Source: Apostichopus japonicus
Lineage: Eukaryota; Echinodermata; Holothuroidea; Aspidochirotida; Stichopodidae
Direction of reading: 5' to 3'
DNA: 45,000 bases
NCBI RefSeq assembly: GCF_037975245.1
Contig: NC_092561.1
Location: 6,497,501-6,542,500, forward strand
Below, piece by piece: positions 1-11,990 of the stretch (within the stretch, counting starts at the first letter, position 1; the number at the start of each line of letters is the position of its first letter). The notes beneath the pieces are model-generated. The model ran no database searches. It was not told the DNA's origin and was given only the letters and a program-made list of their open reading frames with translations. The translations under genes were made by a program, and so were the position numbers.

Positions 1-1031
1 TCATATTGGAAGACAGGTTAAACAGGGTAAAGTTTCACAAAGAACATAGGACCAGGGCCTGGATGAATACTTTTGCAGACACCTGGGCCAGATCAAAACT
101 GTAGGGAATTAACCTGCAGTTGGGCACCCAACTTATTGCTTAATGCTTTTATCTAAGCACGTATAGTAAAATGTTTGTGTGTGAGTCTGCACTTGTTTTG
201 TATTCTGACCGAGGACTTGGTGATTTCTAAAGAATCACCACGTCCTCGAAAGAATTCTATTGTTAAGGGGTATTGTTAAGGTTAGGGTACGTGGATTTGA
301 ACAATGGAAAGAACAATGGGGTCCTCGGTCTAAATGTAAAACACACCTGTGTGTGTGTGTTTTGCTATACCATGTAATTATGAAAGTCAGATGAGAAGGC
401 TACCATACACTTTTAATATATTTATTAATCACGTGAGATTCGCAATTGGAAAAAAAAATCTAAAATTTTACTTCCTTGTTTGAAAATGTTCACATCAACA
501 TTGTTTTGAGAATCTAATATCGATTGGTATTGAATATTTCAGCAGAAATTAAACAACTACTTTTAAATAATCGTCTTGCGCAGAATTTTAGTATGGATAA
601 ATCATAGTCCAAAAACATGAAGACAAAAAAAAAACGAGCATTCGTGTTTGTTCTATATAGCTATGCCCGATTTCAATAGCTAGTTTATTTTTTATCTCTT
701 TTTTATTTTGTCATTTAACATATATTAAAATTAATGTTGACGTCATGTCCACAAAGCATTCAGACCCATATTTGTGAATATTAATGCTACCAACTCATAT
801 ACCCTAACATGTGTGTTAACTTTGGTATTAAACAAGAGTAATTTTTTGGTCAAACAAAAATGAAGGACAAACACCATTTGTCCTTCATTGTCATATTTGC
901 AAGTGCATGCCGAGTCAACATGTTATTTGAGGCTATGATATTATTATATTATCCGTTTTTTTCTTTTTTTGTATGCATGTGTGTTGCATTTACTGTTCTG
1001 CGACTTTATATCATGGATGGAGCCATTAAGT
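1..1031. other. No gene seen
   Basis: AT-rich non-coding sequence. Apart from the hairpin at 210-248 and a short TG tract at 348-360, nothing recognisable. Short open frames after 860 look like chance frames. Confidence 0.5.
210..248. repeat. Strong hairpin (16-nt arms, 7-nt loop)
   Basis: CGAGGACTTGGTGATT (210-225) pairs with AATCACCACGTCCTCG (233-248), 15 of 16 bases. GTCCTCGGTC at about 321-330 offers a second partner for the left arm (GACCGAGGAC from 207). Confidence 0.7.
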
Positions 1032-1416
1032 CAGGGGTGGGCAACCTACGGCCCGCGGGCCATATGCGGCCCGCCAGTAATTTTTGCGGCCCGTGAGATA
1101 TCTCAAGAAAAAGAAAAATCAATCTATTTGACATTATCACAAAAAAAAAACGAGCTAGCTGCTTAGAATTGATCGAATTTAGAATTTATCGGCACTAATG
1201 GTGCTGCCAGGTAGGCCTATTATCCCCATTAATTATCAACTGTATTGTATTGATATTATGTTTTTGTGAATACAGATTAAGTACACACACCTATTGCTTG
1301 AAAGTCCTCGGAATCAAAGGTTTGAAATCAACAGCAGGCCGTTGGTTAGGTGCGGCCCAGTCAAATTTTCACTCCTTATATCTGGCCCATTCATTCAAAA
1401 AGGTTGCCCACCCCTG
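1032..1416. mobile_element. hAT-like MITE with CAGGGGTGGGCAACCT termini
   Basis: The left end CAGGGGTGGGCAACCTACGG and the right end AAGGTTGCCCACCCCTG are perfect inverted repeats over the first 16 bases. Several GCGGCCC/GGCCCG sub-terminal motifs lie inside. This terminus is well known from hAT superfamily elements. The 385 bp carry no transposase. Flanks CATTAAGT and CAAGTTTA do not form a clean duplication. Confidence 0.85.
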
Positions 1417-1446
1417 CAAGTTTAAGACATGTCAGTTATTGTCTGA

Positions 1447-1548
1447 TTTAATACGCAACCGTATATATTCGAATTAATACGCGTATATATTCGTATTAAT
1501 ACGCGTATAGATTCGTATTAATACGCGTGTTTATTCGTATTAATACGA
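1447..1548. repeat. 22-bp tandem repeat built on the palindrome CGTATTAATACG
   Basis: About four copies of TTCGTATTAATACGCGTATA-type units at a 22-bp period, decaying at the left edge. Each unit holds the 12-bp palindrome and an ACGCGT site. It begins about 30 bp after the MITE at 1032-1416. Confidence 0.8.
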
Positions 1549-2935
<1,387 letters not shown>

Positions 2936-2940
2936 TGTGT

Positions 2941-3522
2941 TTGCTCTTGCTCGTGTTCGTGCTCGTGCAGGGCAAGATCATGATCGACATACCGAAGGAC
3001 GTTAGTGTGGGAATGTCATAAATAGCTCTCGTGGGAGTAATGGTATGCCCGCCACGGTAGCCATGTTTTTCAGACCCTTGGTAATTTACGACAAAACACA
3101 CGCTTTCTGTGACACCAGAAAAACAATATGAATGTGTTTACACCACTTCTTTCGTGTAAACCAAACGTTTAAATCAATCATATGCTATTTCTTTCTGAGT
3201 CGAGGATAACAATGAAATAAAAAAGACGGTTGACGTAAAAAGGTGAAAGGAGAGCACATTCTAAGGGAGAATAATCGGTCTATTTCCAGACATACCATGG
3301 GAATATCCATTGTTTTTTATATCCATATTTTGTCAAGAAACAATAGATTAAACCAAGTTTGAGATTAATAGCAAATAACTGTGGTTGCAAAAAAAGAGGT
3401 ATTAAACCGTAAAACCACTGCTTAAAATAAACCTAAGGTTTGCTTGTTGTCACCGTTCAATAACCTCTCCAGCAGCTCACAACCAAAAGGCAAGATCTTG
3501 CCCTGCACGTCGGAAAGAGCAA
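2941..3522. mobile_element. Possible MITE with inverted GTGCAGGGCAAGATC motifs
   Basis: TTGCTC...CGTGCAGGGCAAGATC near 2941-2978 recurs inverted as GATCTTGCCCTGCACG...GAGCAA near 3493-3522. The 15-bp core is identical and the outer TTGCTC is shared, giving a 580-bp inverted-end structure with no coding sequence. Confidence 0.45.
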
Positions 3523-5492
3523 ACGTCTGTTTACCTTGAGTTTTGTTTACTGCGTAAAAAGGTTCGCGTCTGCGTTTCTTATTTGGTTGGAATTAAGAAG
3601 AACTCCACCAGGTTAAACCACAGGAGGGAGACAGGGATAATCTTGATTTTCATGGGAACGCCAATTGAGGACAAACTTGACAACATGAATGCGAAATGTG
3701 AAACCAACTGAACGCATGTGAAACGCGTAAGAAAAGCGCAGCGCATGAACATATGACTCACATGAATGCATGTTAATTCATGACGGTAAACGTAAAGGCG
3801 ACTTAAAAGCCATCTCCTTTTCGGCGAAGGAATGTTTGAAAGGGAATGATAGGGGATTAGACGAGAGAAGGAGAAGGGGCGGGGGGGGGGGGGGTGGTGT
3901 GGAGGCCTAGGGTAGTGGTTGTACTTTTAAACCGCCGAGTACAATTGCTGTCAGTTGTTAATCACCTGCTTCTTTCATGTTTTAAAATATAGCCGTTTTT
4001 TTATTATTTTTCATAACACTTCAAATAAACTATTTTAATTTAGCTCACAAAGATCAAACATTTTTACCTACGTTACTAAACAGGCCCGTATAGGAAGAGT
4101 GCGACTGGAAATGTGGTTAGTGTTTGTGTTGGGGAGGGATCTAACGCGAGGGGAACATGAGAAAAACTTGGGGGTTGGGGGGTTAAGGGACCTCAGATGC
4201 AAAATGGTGCTAACTTTTCGGTCATTTAATTACATTATGTGTAGTACAAGTTTAACTGGCTACCAAGTGTATACTTTGTGCGTGCGTGTGTTATATAACG
4301 AAAGCCAACTAGAAGAAGCCTATGAACCATCTGGCCGCACGTGACCCTCTTCGCACGAATTTACAACAGTTAACCCCTTGTCACTGGTAAAAAACACCCA
4401 CCCACATACATTCACCCACACACACACGCACACACGAGTGCACAATTCAAACAGTCGCTCATAGACATGGGAGGGCGTTACATCTATACGTGTCTATTTG
4501 GGACACCTTTCTACAGCTGGGACAAGAGAAGCAATTGAGGTTAAGTGTCTTGCCCAAAGACACAACGTAGGCTATCAATGATCCGAAGATAGCACATTAA
4601 TGATCAACCTTTTAATCCTTAGATTATAATCCCATTGTCTTAGAACAATGTATTATTCAACTCTGAAGTGGCGCTTTAATAAACTCAAGCATAACTCATT
4701 TTTTTTTCTCATTATGAAACACAACTCGTCGTACGCGTGAACTTAACCATAACTCAAGCAATACCGAGAGCGTAGTCAGAATTGGTCTATTGATAACATG
4801 AAATGCTCTCATATTTATAGCTTATATTAAAGTTGCACAATGTGCAAACAACGGGGAAAAAGCAATCATGTTCGAGAACAATTTTTTTTTAGTGATTCGT
4901 TTTATACTGACATATAGCTTGCATGAAAGAACTTGAAGCAATAAGCAACCTTTCCGATAATTACATTTCATTTTTGCAGTTTTCTACCGGTAATTATTAT
5001 GTCGTCAGCACGACTGATATTAATATCTCTTTATAAGTAGATCTAAATTATTCTTATAATCTTTGATTAATTGTTAACTCTGTATAACCCAAGTTCATAG
5101 TACTTAATGTGTGTTCTGTGTGCATGCTCTATCAACCAACCTTCACTGTTATGTCAAAATATGATAAAGTGCATGTTAAAATAGTTAAAATATATCATTA
5201 CAAATGTTACCTTAACCTTTTAACCATCTTTGTCGAACCGGTGCGAGCCGATTACAAAAAAAAGACAGATAGATAGACAGACAGACAGACATAAAGAAAC
5301 GAACAAAGTGAACATTTTCATATGGAAAGATAAAGAATGCATAATTGCATGAAACATTATTATGGTAGAGTTAATGAATCAATTAACTATTTTTACTTGT
5401 TATTTATTGGTTGTTGTTATCTTAAACGAGAAGTACAGTCGGTCAGTAACATAATAATTGGGATTGAATGGTTGAAATATAGGCCTATATAG
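3523..5492. other. No gene seen; one G14 run and a probable repeat fragment
   Basis: G14 at 3881-3894, CA-rich repeat near 4395-4440, the hairpin repeat at 4480-4600, and a GACA/GATA microsatellite at 5265-5290. Remaining sequence is featureless. Confidence 0.5.
4480..4600 (+). repeat. Probable dispersed-repeat fragment with a GTGTCTT hairpin
   Basis: AATTGAGGTTAAGTGTCTTG followed by CCCAAAGACACAAC resembles a widespread animal repeat core (TTAAGTGTCTTGCCCAAGGACACAAC-type). GTGTCTT (4545-4551) pairs with AAGACAC (4557-4563). Family name not assigned. Confidence 0.35.
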
Positions 5493-5710
5493 GAGTGTCA
5501 GCTCAGTGGTTAACGCCGGTGCCTTCCAATCATATAAGATCCCCGGTTCGTCGTCCAGTTACAGAGATGTTGACAATTGACAATTCATAATCATTGACGT
5601 TAAATATGAATGTAAGAGACTGACTTCGGTCAGCTTGCGGCTTTGATAAGCCAATGAGGCTTCTTCGCGAGTTCCTGCCTGCAGGGGGATCTAAAATACA
5701 TACATACATA
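5493..5710 (+). mobile_element. tRNA-derived SINE
   Basis: A Pol III box A-like TCAGCTCAGTGG (5499-5510) and box B-like GGTTCGTCGTCC (5545-5556) form a tRNA-like head. The body has a perfect CTGAC-TTCG-GTCAG hairpin (5620-5633) and ends in a short ATAC-repeat tail. Length (about 218 bp) and layout fit a SINE. Confidence 0.72.
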
Positions 5711-7207
5711 TGACGTCAGACCATGATATTGCCACTAACCTAAAAGCACTATCCGCGTTGTGAATAATTATCGTATTGTCAGCATCAACATATTAACCGA
5801 CATTGTAAAAGGAAACCAGACTAAAGGGGTTGTACTGGTCAGGCGAAAGTGTGCGTGGATTTCGGTGAGGAGGGGGTTGGTGGAAGGGTGGAGTGGGAGG
5901 GGGCGATATTCTATTGACGCACGTTCCCTAACACCGTGGAGTTGCCGTTCAGCCCTATGGAGTTCATGTTGCATTTCACCTCTACACTATGTAGTATAGT
6001 GAAAGGGGTTTTCTCTATATCTCCAAGTTTTCAAAAATATTGTATATACTGCATAACATTGTATATTTTGTATACATATCTATAAATATTATGTGCAATG
6101 GAATGGTCGATATACTGAAAGAAAAGTATATAGTGGAAGGGAAATTCTATTGCATTATCAGATCTCCCTCACACCCCTCCCCCTCCGCTCATCCTTTGAT
6201 ATGGGCACCTGAGAATATATAAATAATAATAATAATAGCTTAACAAACCGACTCATATATCTAACGGTATCTTCATATCTGCCTATTCATTTTGATTTGA
6301 TTTTAATTGTTTTTCTCGGTTTATCTGTATAATTGTAACTTCTGTAAACTTCTTTGTTCCGCACTTCAACTTTAGTTAATGCTGAAGGGAGGTTCCAGGA
6401 GCTCGACGGGAAAAACAATTATATATATTATAATGAATAATAGTGTTCCTGTCATGTTTTGTTAACTATGAGTCTTTCCAAACATAAACCAACGTATAAT
6501 TATGTGTCGTTACATGTTTTAACATGCCAAGTCGACGACCATCAGTAAGGAACTCAAACTTGTTAAAACTTAGTGTACGGTGGTAATGGGGACAAAGTTC
6601 GCATTACTGAGATGTTAAAGTTTACTTGGATTTAACCCCATTTGAGAGATGACGTCTTGTGCATGTGCATGCTGGTGAATTTATGATCTGATTATTTGCA
6701 CTGTATATTAGTCATAATACAGTTTTTCTTTTCTATCGAGTAACATAATTTGGCAAAGTTGTCACATTTCAAAGTTAACGGATGTGAAAAAGTAAATTTT
6801 AGTTTCTTCCCCAGTGACTTTGACATTTGAATTATTAAATATGTGACGTATAAACACGAAATATCGCGGAACTGGTACATACATATTGTGTGCTGATATG
6901 TATGAATCGTTAGTATCAAAGGTATATGCAACCAACGCTACAACGTGGTTCATACATCTATATCTATGTATCTGTTTATATCTTCATTTACACCGGTAAC
7001 CCCAAAAGGCTTTAACTTCATCAGTTGACCCAAAATACAGCATTAATGTTATTTCAGTGTAGTCGGCTACTTAATAAACAACAACAAAAACAAGACAATG
7101 CCTACAATATGGTTCTTACTAGGTATAGCTATTGCTCTATACGCAATATAATTTCCCTATAGATAGAAACACGCTATAAATCGTAATGTGGTCTATTGGT
7201 CCTTGTA
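5711..7207. other. No gene seen
   Basis: AT-rich non-coding. A TGACGTCA octamer lies at 5711-5718 at the end of the SINE. Overlapping short frames on both strands at 5760-6000 have no family pattern. Confidence 0.5.
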
Positions 7208-7672
7208 GGTCCCGCACCACAATTACTTGCTCCCATTGACTTACCGTACACTGAACTCGTCACTTTCCAAGGCCGATAAAGAATAGATAAAAGTTTTCAA
7301 CTGACCGTGTCCTACCCATCATGTGATAGCTAATGGCTTGAACTATCATAAAACATTCAATTTTTGCCACCATGACCGTTTAAATTTTGAGCTAGAAGAG
7401 CTCAAAGTTTATCATAGTGCTCCCCTTCCCATCTGCCAGTTGTCGCTGCAGAATCTTCTTGTGTCCCCCAAGATATCCTAAAATACCTTACATTTTTAGA
7501 CCATCAGTAGTTTATTTCATCCTCTCCAACATCCAAGCATCAAATAGACTGGTGATGACTCAAAAAATGTTAACACAAATCAATACAGTAGGTCACTTTA
7601 GGGCTATTTTCCGACAATAGTTAACCTCTCATGTGGACGTGCACTACTCTAATTGTGGTGCGATACCTGTCT
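7208..7672. mobile_element. About 465-bp MITE-like element with GCACCACAATTA inverted ends
   Basis: Left end AGGTCCCGCACCACAATTA, right end reversed AGGTATCGCACCACAATTA. The interior contains CCCATTGACTTAC, GATAGCTAATGGC and TTTTGAGCTAGAAGAG, which reappear reversed in the element at 28739-29213. Non-coding. Confidence 0.65.
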
Positions 7673-7860
7673 TAGTTTTCACTAGGTAAACGCTATACCC
7701 CTTACTCGATAGCTGAAGATTGGTCGTTCATGGCAAAAAAAATTGTTCTTCTGTTGCAACTAATCCTAACAGAACAAACGGACGAATTAAAGCCTTTTTT
7801 TTCTTTACTTTTTTCTTTATGGACACTGGTCCGTTAAAGGTAATTCTAGTTTAGTGCCCT
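7673..7860. repeat. Partial copy of the same MITE-like family
   Basis: TTTTCACTAGGTAAACGCTATACCCC...GATAGCTGAAG...TTCATGGC parallels CTCACTAACTTATACCGACCCC...GATAGCTGTCATG...TTCATGGC in the element near 20085-20145. Ends are not defined. Confidence 0.4.
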
Positions 7861-9109
7861 TCACATTATGCTATTTGCTACTTTACTACCGGTATGTATT
7901 ACTTCTAAATATGAGAAATATTTTTAAATGGAATTGAATTTAATCAATGTTGAGTATATCACTCTACATAGGCCAATGCGACGACCTATCGAATGCATAT
8001 GATAACATATTCCTTGTGAACAACATTCTGTTATGATAATTGCTTACCTTTCTCGCAAGAATAATGAAAATATAGACACGAGATTATTCTACTACATCAT
8101 TCATGTTTGTTATGGAACCATCTATACACAATCATTATCACTGTTCTCTCGAGGTTTCAAAGAAAACACGCCTCTACTCGACCCAAAGAAAAGTACTCTT
8201 CGTGTAAGGTTTACTCTCCTTTAAACATTTCGCCAACATTATGAGAAAAATTGCTGTTTTGTTTTTTTCGTAAAAAGAGTAAGAAAGGCTCGGAATGATA
8301 AATTGAGAGAGAGAGAGAGGTGGAAAGAAAAAGGAAAAAAATGTTTGGCGGAAGCGGAAAATATTGCCACCTGTTTTTACCCATCTCTACAGATAATAAA
8401 CAATCCTTTTTACGTAATGAAAAGCCTCGTATATAGCTGAAACAAAACCAGAAAAAAAAAATATTATGTTTTTCTAAAAATACCATCTTGACCTTTGCCA
8501 AAAAATTCCCTTGTAAATATTTTCCCCTCTAAAAACGTCTTTAGTAAACTTTAACCAATGTAAAAAAAGAAAGGGCTTGTGCATACAGTATTCCTGCTTG
8601 GATATTTTGCCTTACGGATATGAAATATTTGTACAAAACAAACTACATCGCGCTTTGATGACGTCACGAGAGCGTATGGACAAATACCAGATTGTTTCCG
8701 TTTGTCGAAAGGCTTAACCCTGTTTGCACAGGCCACTTGTAGGCTATATATATATATGAAATAAACTTCATATGCCCTCAAACTTGTAAATAAATGAAAT
8801 ATACTTTTCATATACGTAAAACGGAAACCGCATTATTTAGTTATGATGACGATGACGATGACAATGACGATGACGATGCTTTTTTCTTAAAAGAAAAACT
8901 CCGAACTATTTCCTTTAATTTACCTTTCTAATTTACTTTTTTTTTATTGCGAGCGTATATGTGACCGGCAGTGTATTTGCAAATAGGATATACACACTAC
9001 ATTGATTTCATTTAGTTCTAGGGTTTAATAAGCATATATATAGAAGCCTTTTAAGTTACAAGATTGATTGGTTTCTATTGGTTGATCCATAGTCAGGGCA
9101 GCATATAAA
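7861..9109. other. No gene seen
   Basis: AT-rich, with a short GA repeat (8306-8320), a TGACGTCA octamer (8659-8666) and the GATGAC microsatellite. Confidence 0.5.
8844..8880. repeat. (GATGAC)n microsatellite
   Basis: Six imperfect GATGAC units. Confidence 0.85.
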
Positions 9110-10040
9110 CTTAGTAGTAGTAGTAAGTTGAGTCTCGTCTATTCGACATGCTCAGTGATTAACCTCCGCCACGTTTTACGATCTTGCGCAAGGTTTATTG
9201 CTTCCTCGAAACTGTTAATATTAATGTCCTTGAATTGCGACTTTATTTTTCCAAGCAAGGTAGTCACGGGCCTTCCAACTGGTTTAGCAGTATGTCTCAG
9301 TGCTTCTCTTAGAGCAGGGAGCTGCTACTCTAAGAGTAGCAGCTCCCTGCTTAGAGCAACCTTTGCTGGAGCGTCCTCTTGGAGTCTTGCTACATGACCA
9401 AAAAATCTCAATCTTCTATGTGCGACTATCGATGACCAAGGTGTTTGGTTGGTTTCGTTGTAGAGCTCATCATATGATAACCAATTATTATTGGTCCATC
9501 TAATGTTGAGAATATTTCGAAGTAGTCTCCTTTGAAAAGTGTCAATTTTGCGATCAAGATCCTTCGTTGTGCCCCACAGTTCGCAATTGTACAAAAAAAT
9601 ACTCTTTAATAAAGTCTCAAAGATCCTAAGCTTAATTTTCCGGCTTATGTTTTTGCTTTTAAAAATGCTTGACAGTGTGTTGAAAGCACCGTTGGTTATA
9701 CCAATTCTTCTGTTAATGTCTTCTTCGGTTCCCAGCAAGCTTCCAACATATTTACATTTCTTCCAACTGTCATTTCCTTTTCTTGTGATTGAAATTTCTC
9801 AGTTTTTGTGCAATTGATTTTCAGATTTCTTACTGCCAGTTTGTCAGAGACTCGTTTTTCGATGTCTTGCAGTATATGCTGACCAGTTGATGCCCAAGAG
9901 ATATCATCAGCGTATTGTTGGTCTACTGTGAAAAAAGAATTAGTGGTGGTAGTGCTGTAATCATGATCAACTAACTGCGATGGCAGGATAACTGCATCGA
10001 TATCATTATCATCTATTATATTATTATAAACTTACAGACT
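9110..10040 (-). pseudogene. Non-LTR retrotransposon (LINE) reverse transcriptase C-terminal half, inactivated
   Basis: Seen on the minus strand: a catalytic motif QYADDISW at 9917-9894, the segment KLAVRNLKINCTKTE, then KYVGSLLGTEEDINRR, a thumb-type region (SIFLYNCELWGTT, FQRRLLRNILNIRW), RRLRFFGHVARLQEDAP, and a C-terminal end GRPVTTLLGK...DRKTWRR before a stop at about 9146. A short ACT-repeat tail follows. Known: this order is the C-terminal half of LINE ORF2 proteins that copy RNA at a nicked target. Broken: the frame shifts by one base in the AAATTT stretch at 9792-9797; a palindromic insertion at 9316-9349 adds a stop codon; the frame is closed by a stop beyond about 10035, so the endonuclease and front of RT are missing. 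It is 5'-truncated and dead. The exact clade (RTE-like or other) is not resolved. Confidence 0.88.
9308..9357. mobile_element. 34-bp palindromic insertion with 8-bp direct repeats inside the LINE fragment
   Basis: CTTAGAGC occurs at 9308-9315 and again at 9350-9357. Between them lies 34 bp that, together with the flanking GC pair, forms a perfect hairpin (arms 9314-9331 and 9333-9350, one-base loop). Removing the insertion plus one repeat copy restores a continuous LINE reading frame, so it is an insertion. The 8-bp duplication and CAGGG/CCCTG ends resemble hAT-type elements at minimal size. Confidence 0.7.
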
Positions 10041-11904
10041 CCATTTTATTTCTTCGAAACTACAGTGATTTCATTTAGTTTATAAGACGTTGTAGAGTTA
10101 CATTAGTATACAGCGGGCACTTTGAGTTACCAGATTGATTGATGCTTTAGCAGACTTGTTGAGTCAGAGAGTATAAAGTGAGGGCAGCATGCAGAATTAC
10201 ATATTTTAAAAGTAAAATGTGTTTTATTTTTCATTTTTTTTTTTTTATCTTGAGGTTTTTGTATTTGCAAAAGAGAAGTACAAATTATAGACTTGTATGA
10301 CATTGTAAAGTTAATTGGCATACAGATGTGTTTCTTATTTATAGACAAAATGGTTGGTATAGTTAGAAGATTGGTTGGTTCATTGAGTATAAATTGAGGG
10401 AAGCATGTCGAATTACAGATTCAGATTTATCTCTTCCCACCTCCTTACGTATCGAAAGTGATGGCGGTAGATAGGAAACATACATTTTCTCCTGGCTCTG
10501 TTTGTCGGTTATGAAATAAAATAAGCCTTTTTTGACAAATGGCTTTTAAGTTTTACCTACTTTGTGTACACAGAGATACTGTTTCTTACCCGACCATGGC
10601 ATGTACAGTGTTGGAAAAGTTTTATAAAGTTGATTCTAACATTTCCTGTAAGGAAAACCGAGTTTCATATTGAGTATACGTGAGTAGGGGAGGGCGACAA
10701 ACTTATTGAATGAGACGTTTGACTCAAATGGCCACTGTTGTGGAATGACCATGAAAAATGGGACATTCTCGAAAAGCAAGTTTGTATAGTTTGCCAATTC
10801 TGCAAAGCCCACAGTGATCATCTTTCTCAACCCCACCCCACTTAAGTAGTAAGTTTGTGTATGGTGTACCTTTTCAAACCAGAGAGTTTTTACCCCTCCT
10901 TGTTTCAAACTGAAATCGTACGAATCTTGCTTGAAGTTTCGATCTCTATCTTGCCAAAATATTCTCTAAAAGTACCATTTTGTAATGGAGATCTATTCCA
11001 TGCAATATTTGGTCTCTATAGATATATTTTAGGTTTGCTGAACCGGTTCGATATCACAGGGACGGTGTGCCCATATTAAGTAAGGGAGGGAGCTGAGACG
11101 AAGAACTCTTTGAAGTCAAGCGAAAACCAGAGCACCAACGGGTTACAACTCTATCAAAAAGTGGGGTGGGGGGGGGGGGGAGAAAAACGTATTTCAGTAT
11201 GTGCATCTTTACAAAAACGAACTTGTTACTTTTGTTGATTCTACGCCAGCCCAGATGAGATATAGAACCTATTATCGCCAAACTTCGACTCGTTTGTCTC
11301 GAATTATAATAGTATGGTATTTCTACAAACAAATCGTCGACTTATCCCATATCATTTCATTTATTTATATATATCTTCACAATCTTTACAAGAGAAAAAC
11401 AAAGAATATATGCAAATGAATTACAACTTGCTGTGAAATAAGTGCATTATAATCCTGGTGGGCTTAAACCAAAGTAACAAACTCCCTTCTACGAAAAGAA
11501 GCATTAACATAAAACAAAATTAATAATAATTAGACATTTTTACTACCGTTTGTTCCAAAAGAAAAGTTTTCTTTTTTTTCTGTATACTTCAATGTAATCA
11601 AAACTATTGTAGCGTAACGAAATCGTTTCGTTACTATTATTCTTGTTTCGAACTCATCAATAGCATTGTAGTGTAAGTCGATTGTACATGTAGATCTTTC
11701 AAAGAAAACTTTACTCCTCGCCTTTATGTTGGGATGTAATAAAGAAACGTCGTCAATTATTATATGTTTAAGTATTCTCGTCCTTCATGCTAATGTGAGG
11801 ACGGTTGTTTGGAAGGGCAGTTTGTTTAAAGTAGTGAAATTTATTGCAATGAATACATACTGTGCAACCGTCAACAACAATTAAAGCTAAAAGAAAAGAA
11901 ACTA
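10041..11904. other. No gene seen
   Basis: Two loosely similar stretches (AGATTGATTGATGCTT...GAGTATAAAGTGAGGGCAGCATG near 10131-10192 and GATTGGTTGGTTCATT...GAGTATAAATTGAGGGAAGCATG near 10369-10409) suggest a small duplication. A G13 run lies at 11168-11180. Confidence 0.45.
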
Positions 11905-11990
11905 GTCAGTTGATTAAGTGGGTAGAGCTGGAATTGGTAAGCTGGTGCTCCGGGTTCGATTCCATCTAAAGTTAATTGCGTCACGCAATT
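11905..11990 (+). repeat. tRNA-like fragment (SINE head or tRNA pseudogene) with 3' hairpin
   Basis: GTGGGTAGAGCTGG resembles a D-arm/box A and GGTTCGATTCC (11953-11963) is a perfect box B. No acceptor stem pairs, so it is not an intact tRNA. It is followed by the hairpin AATTGCG-TCA-CGCAATT (11974-11990). Confidence 0.45.
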
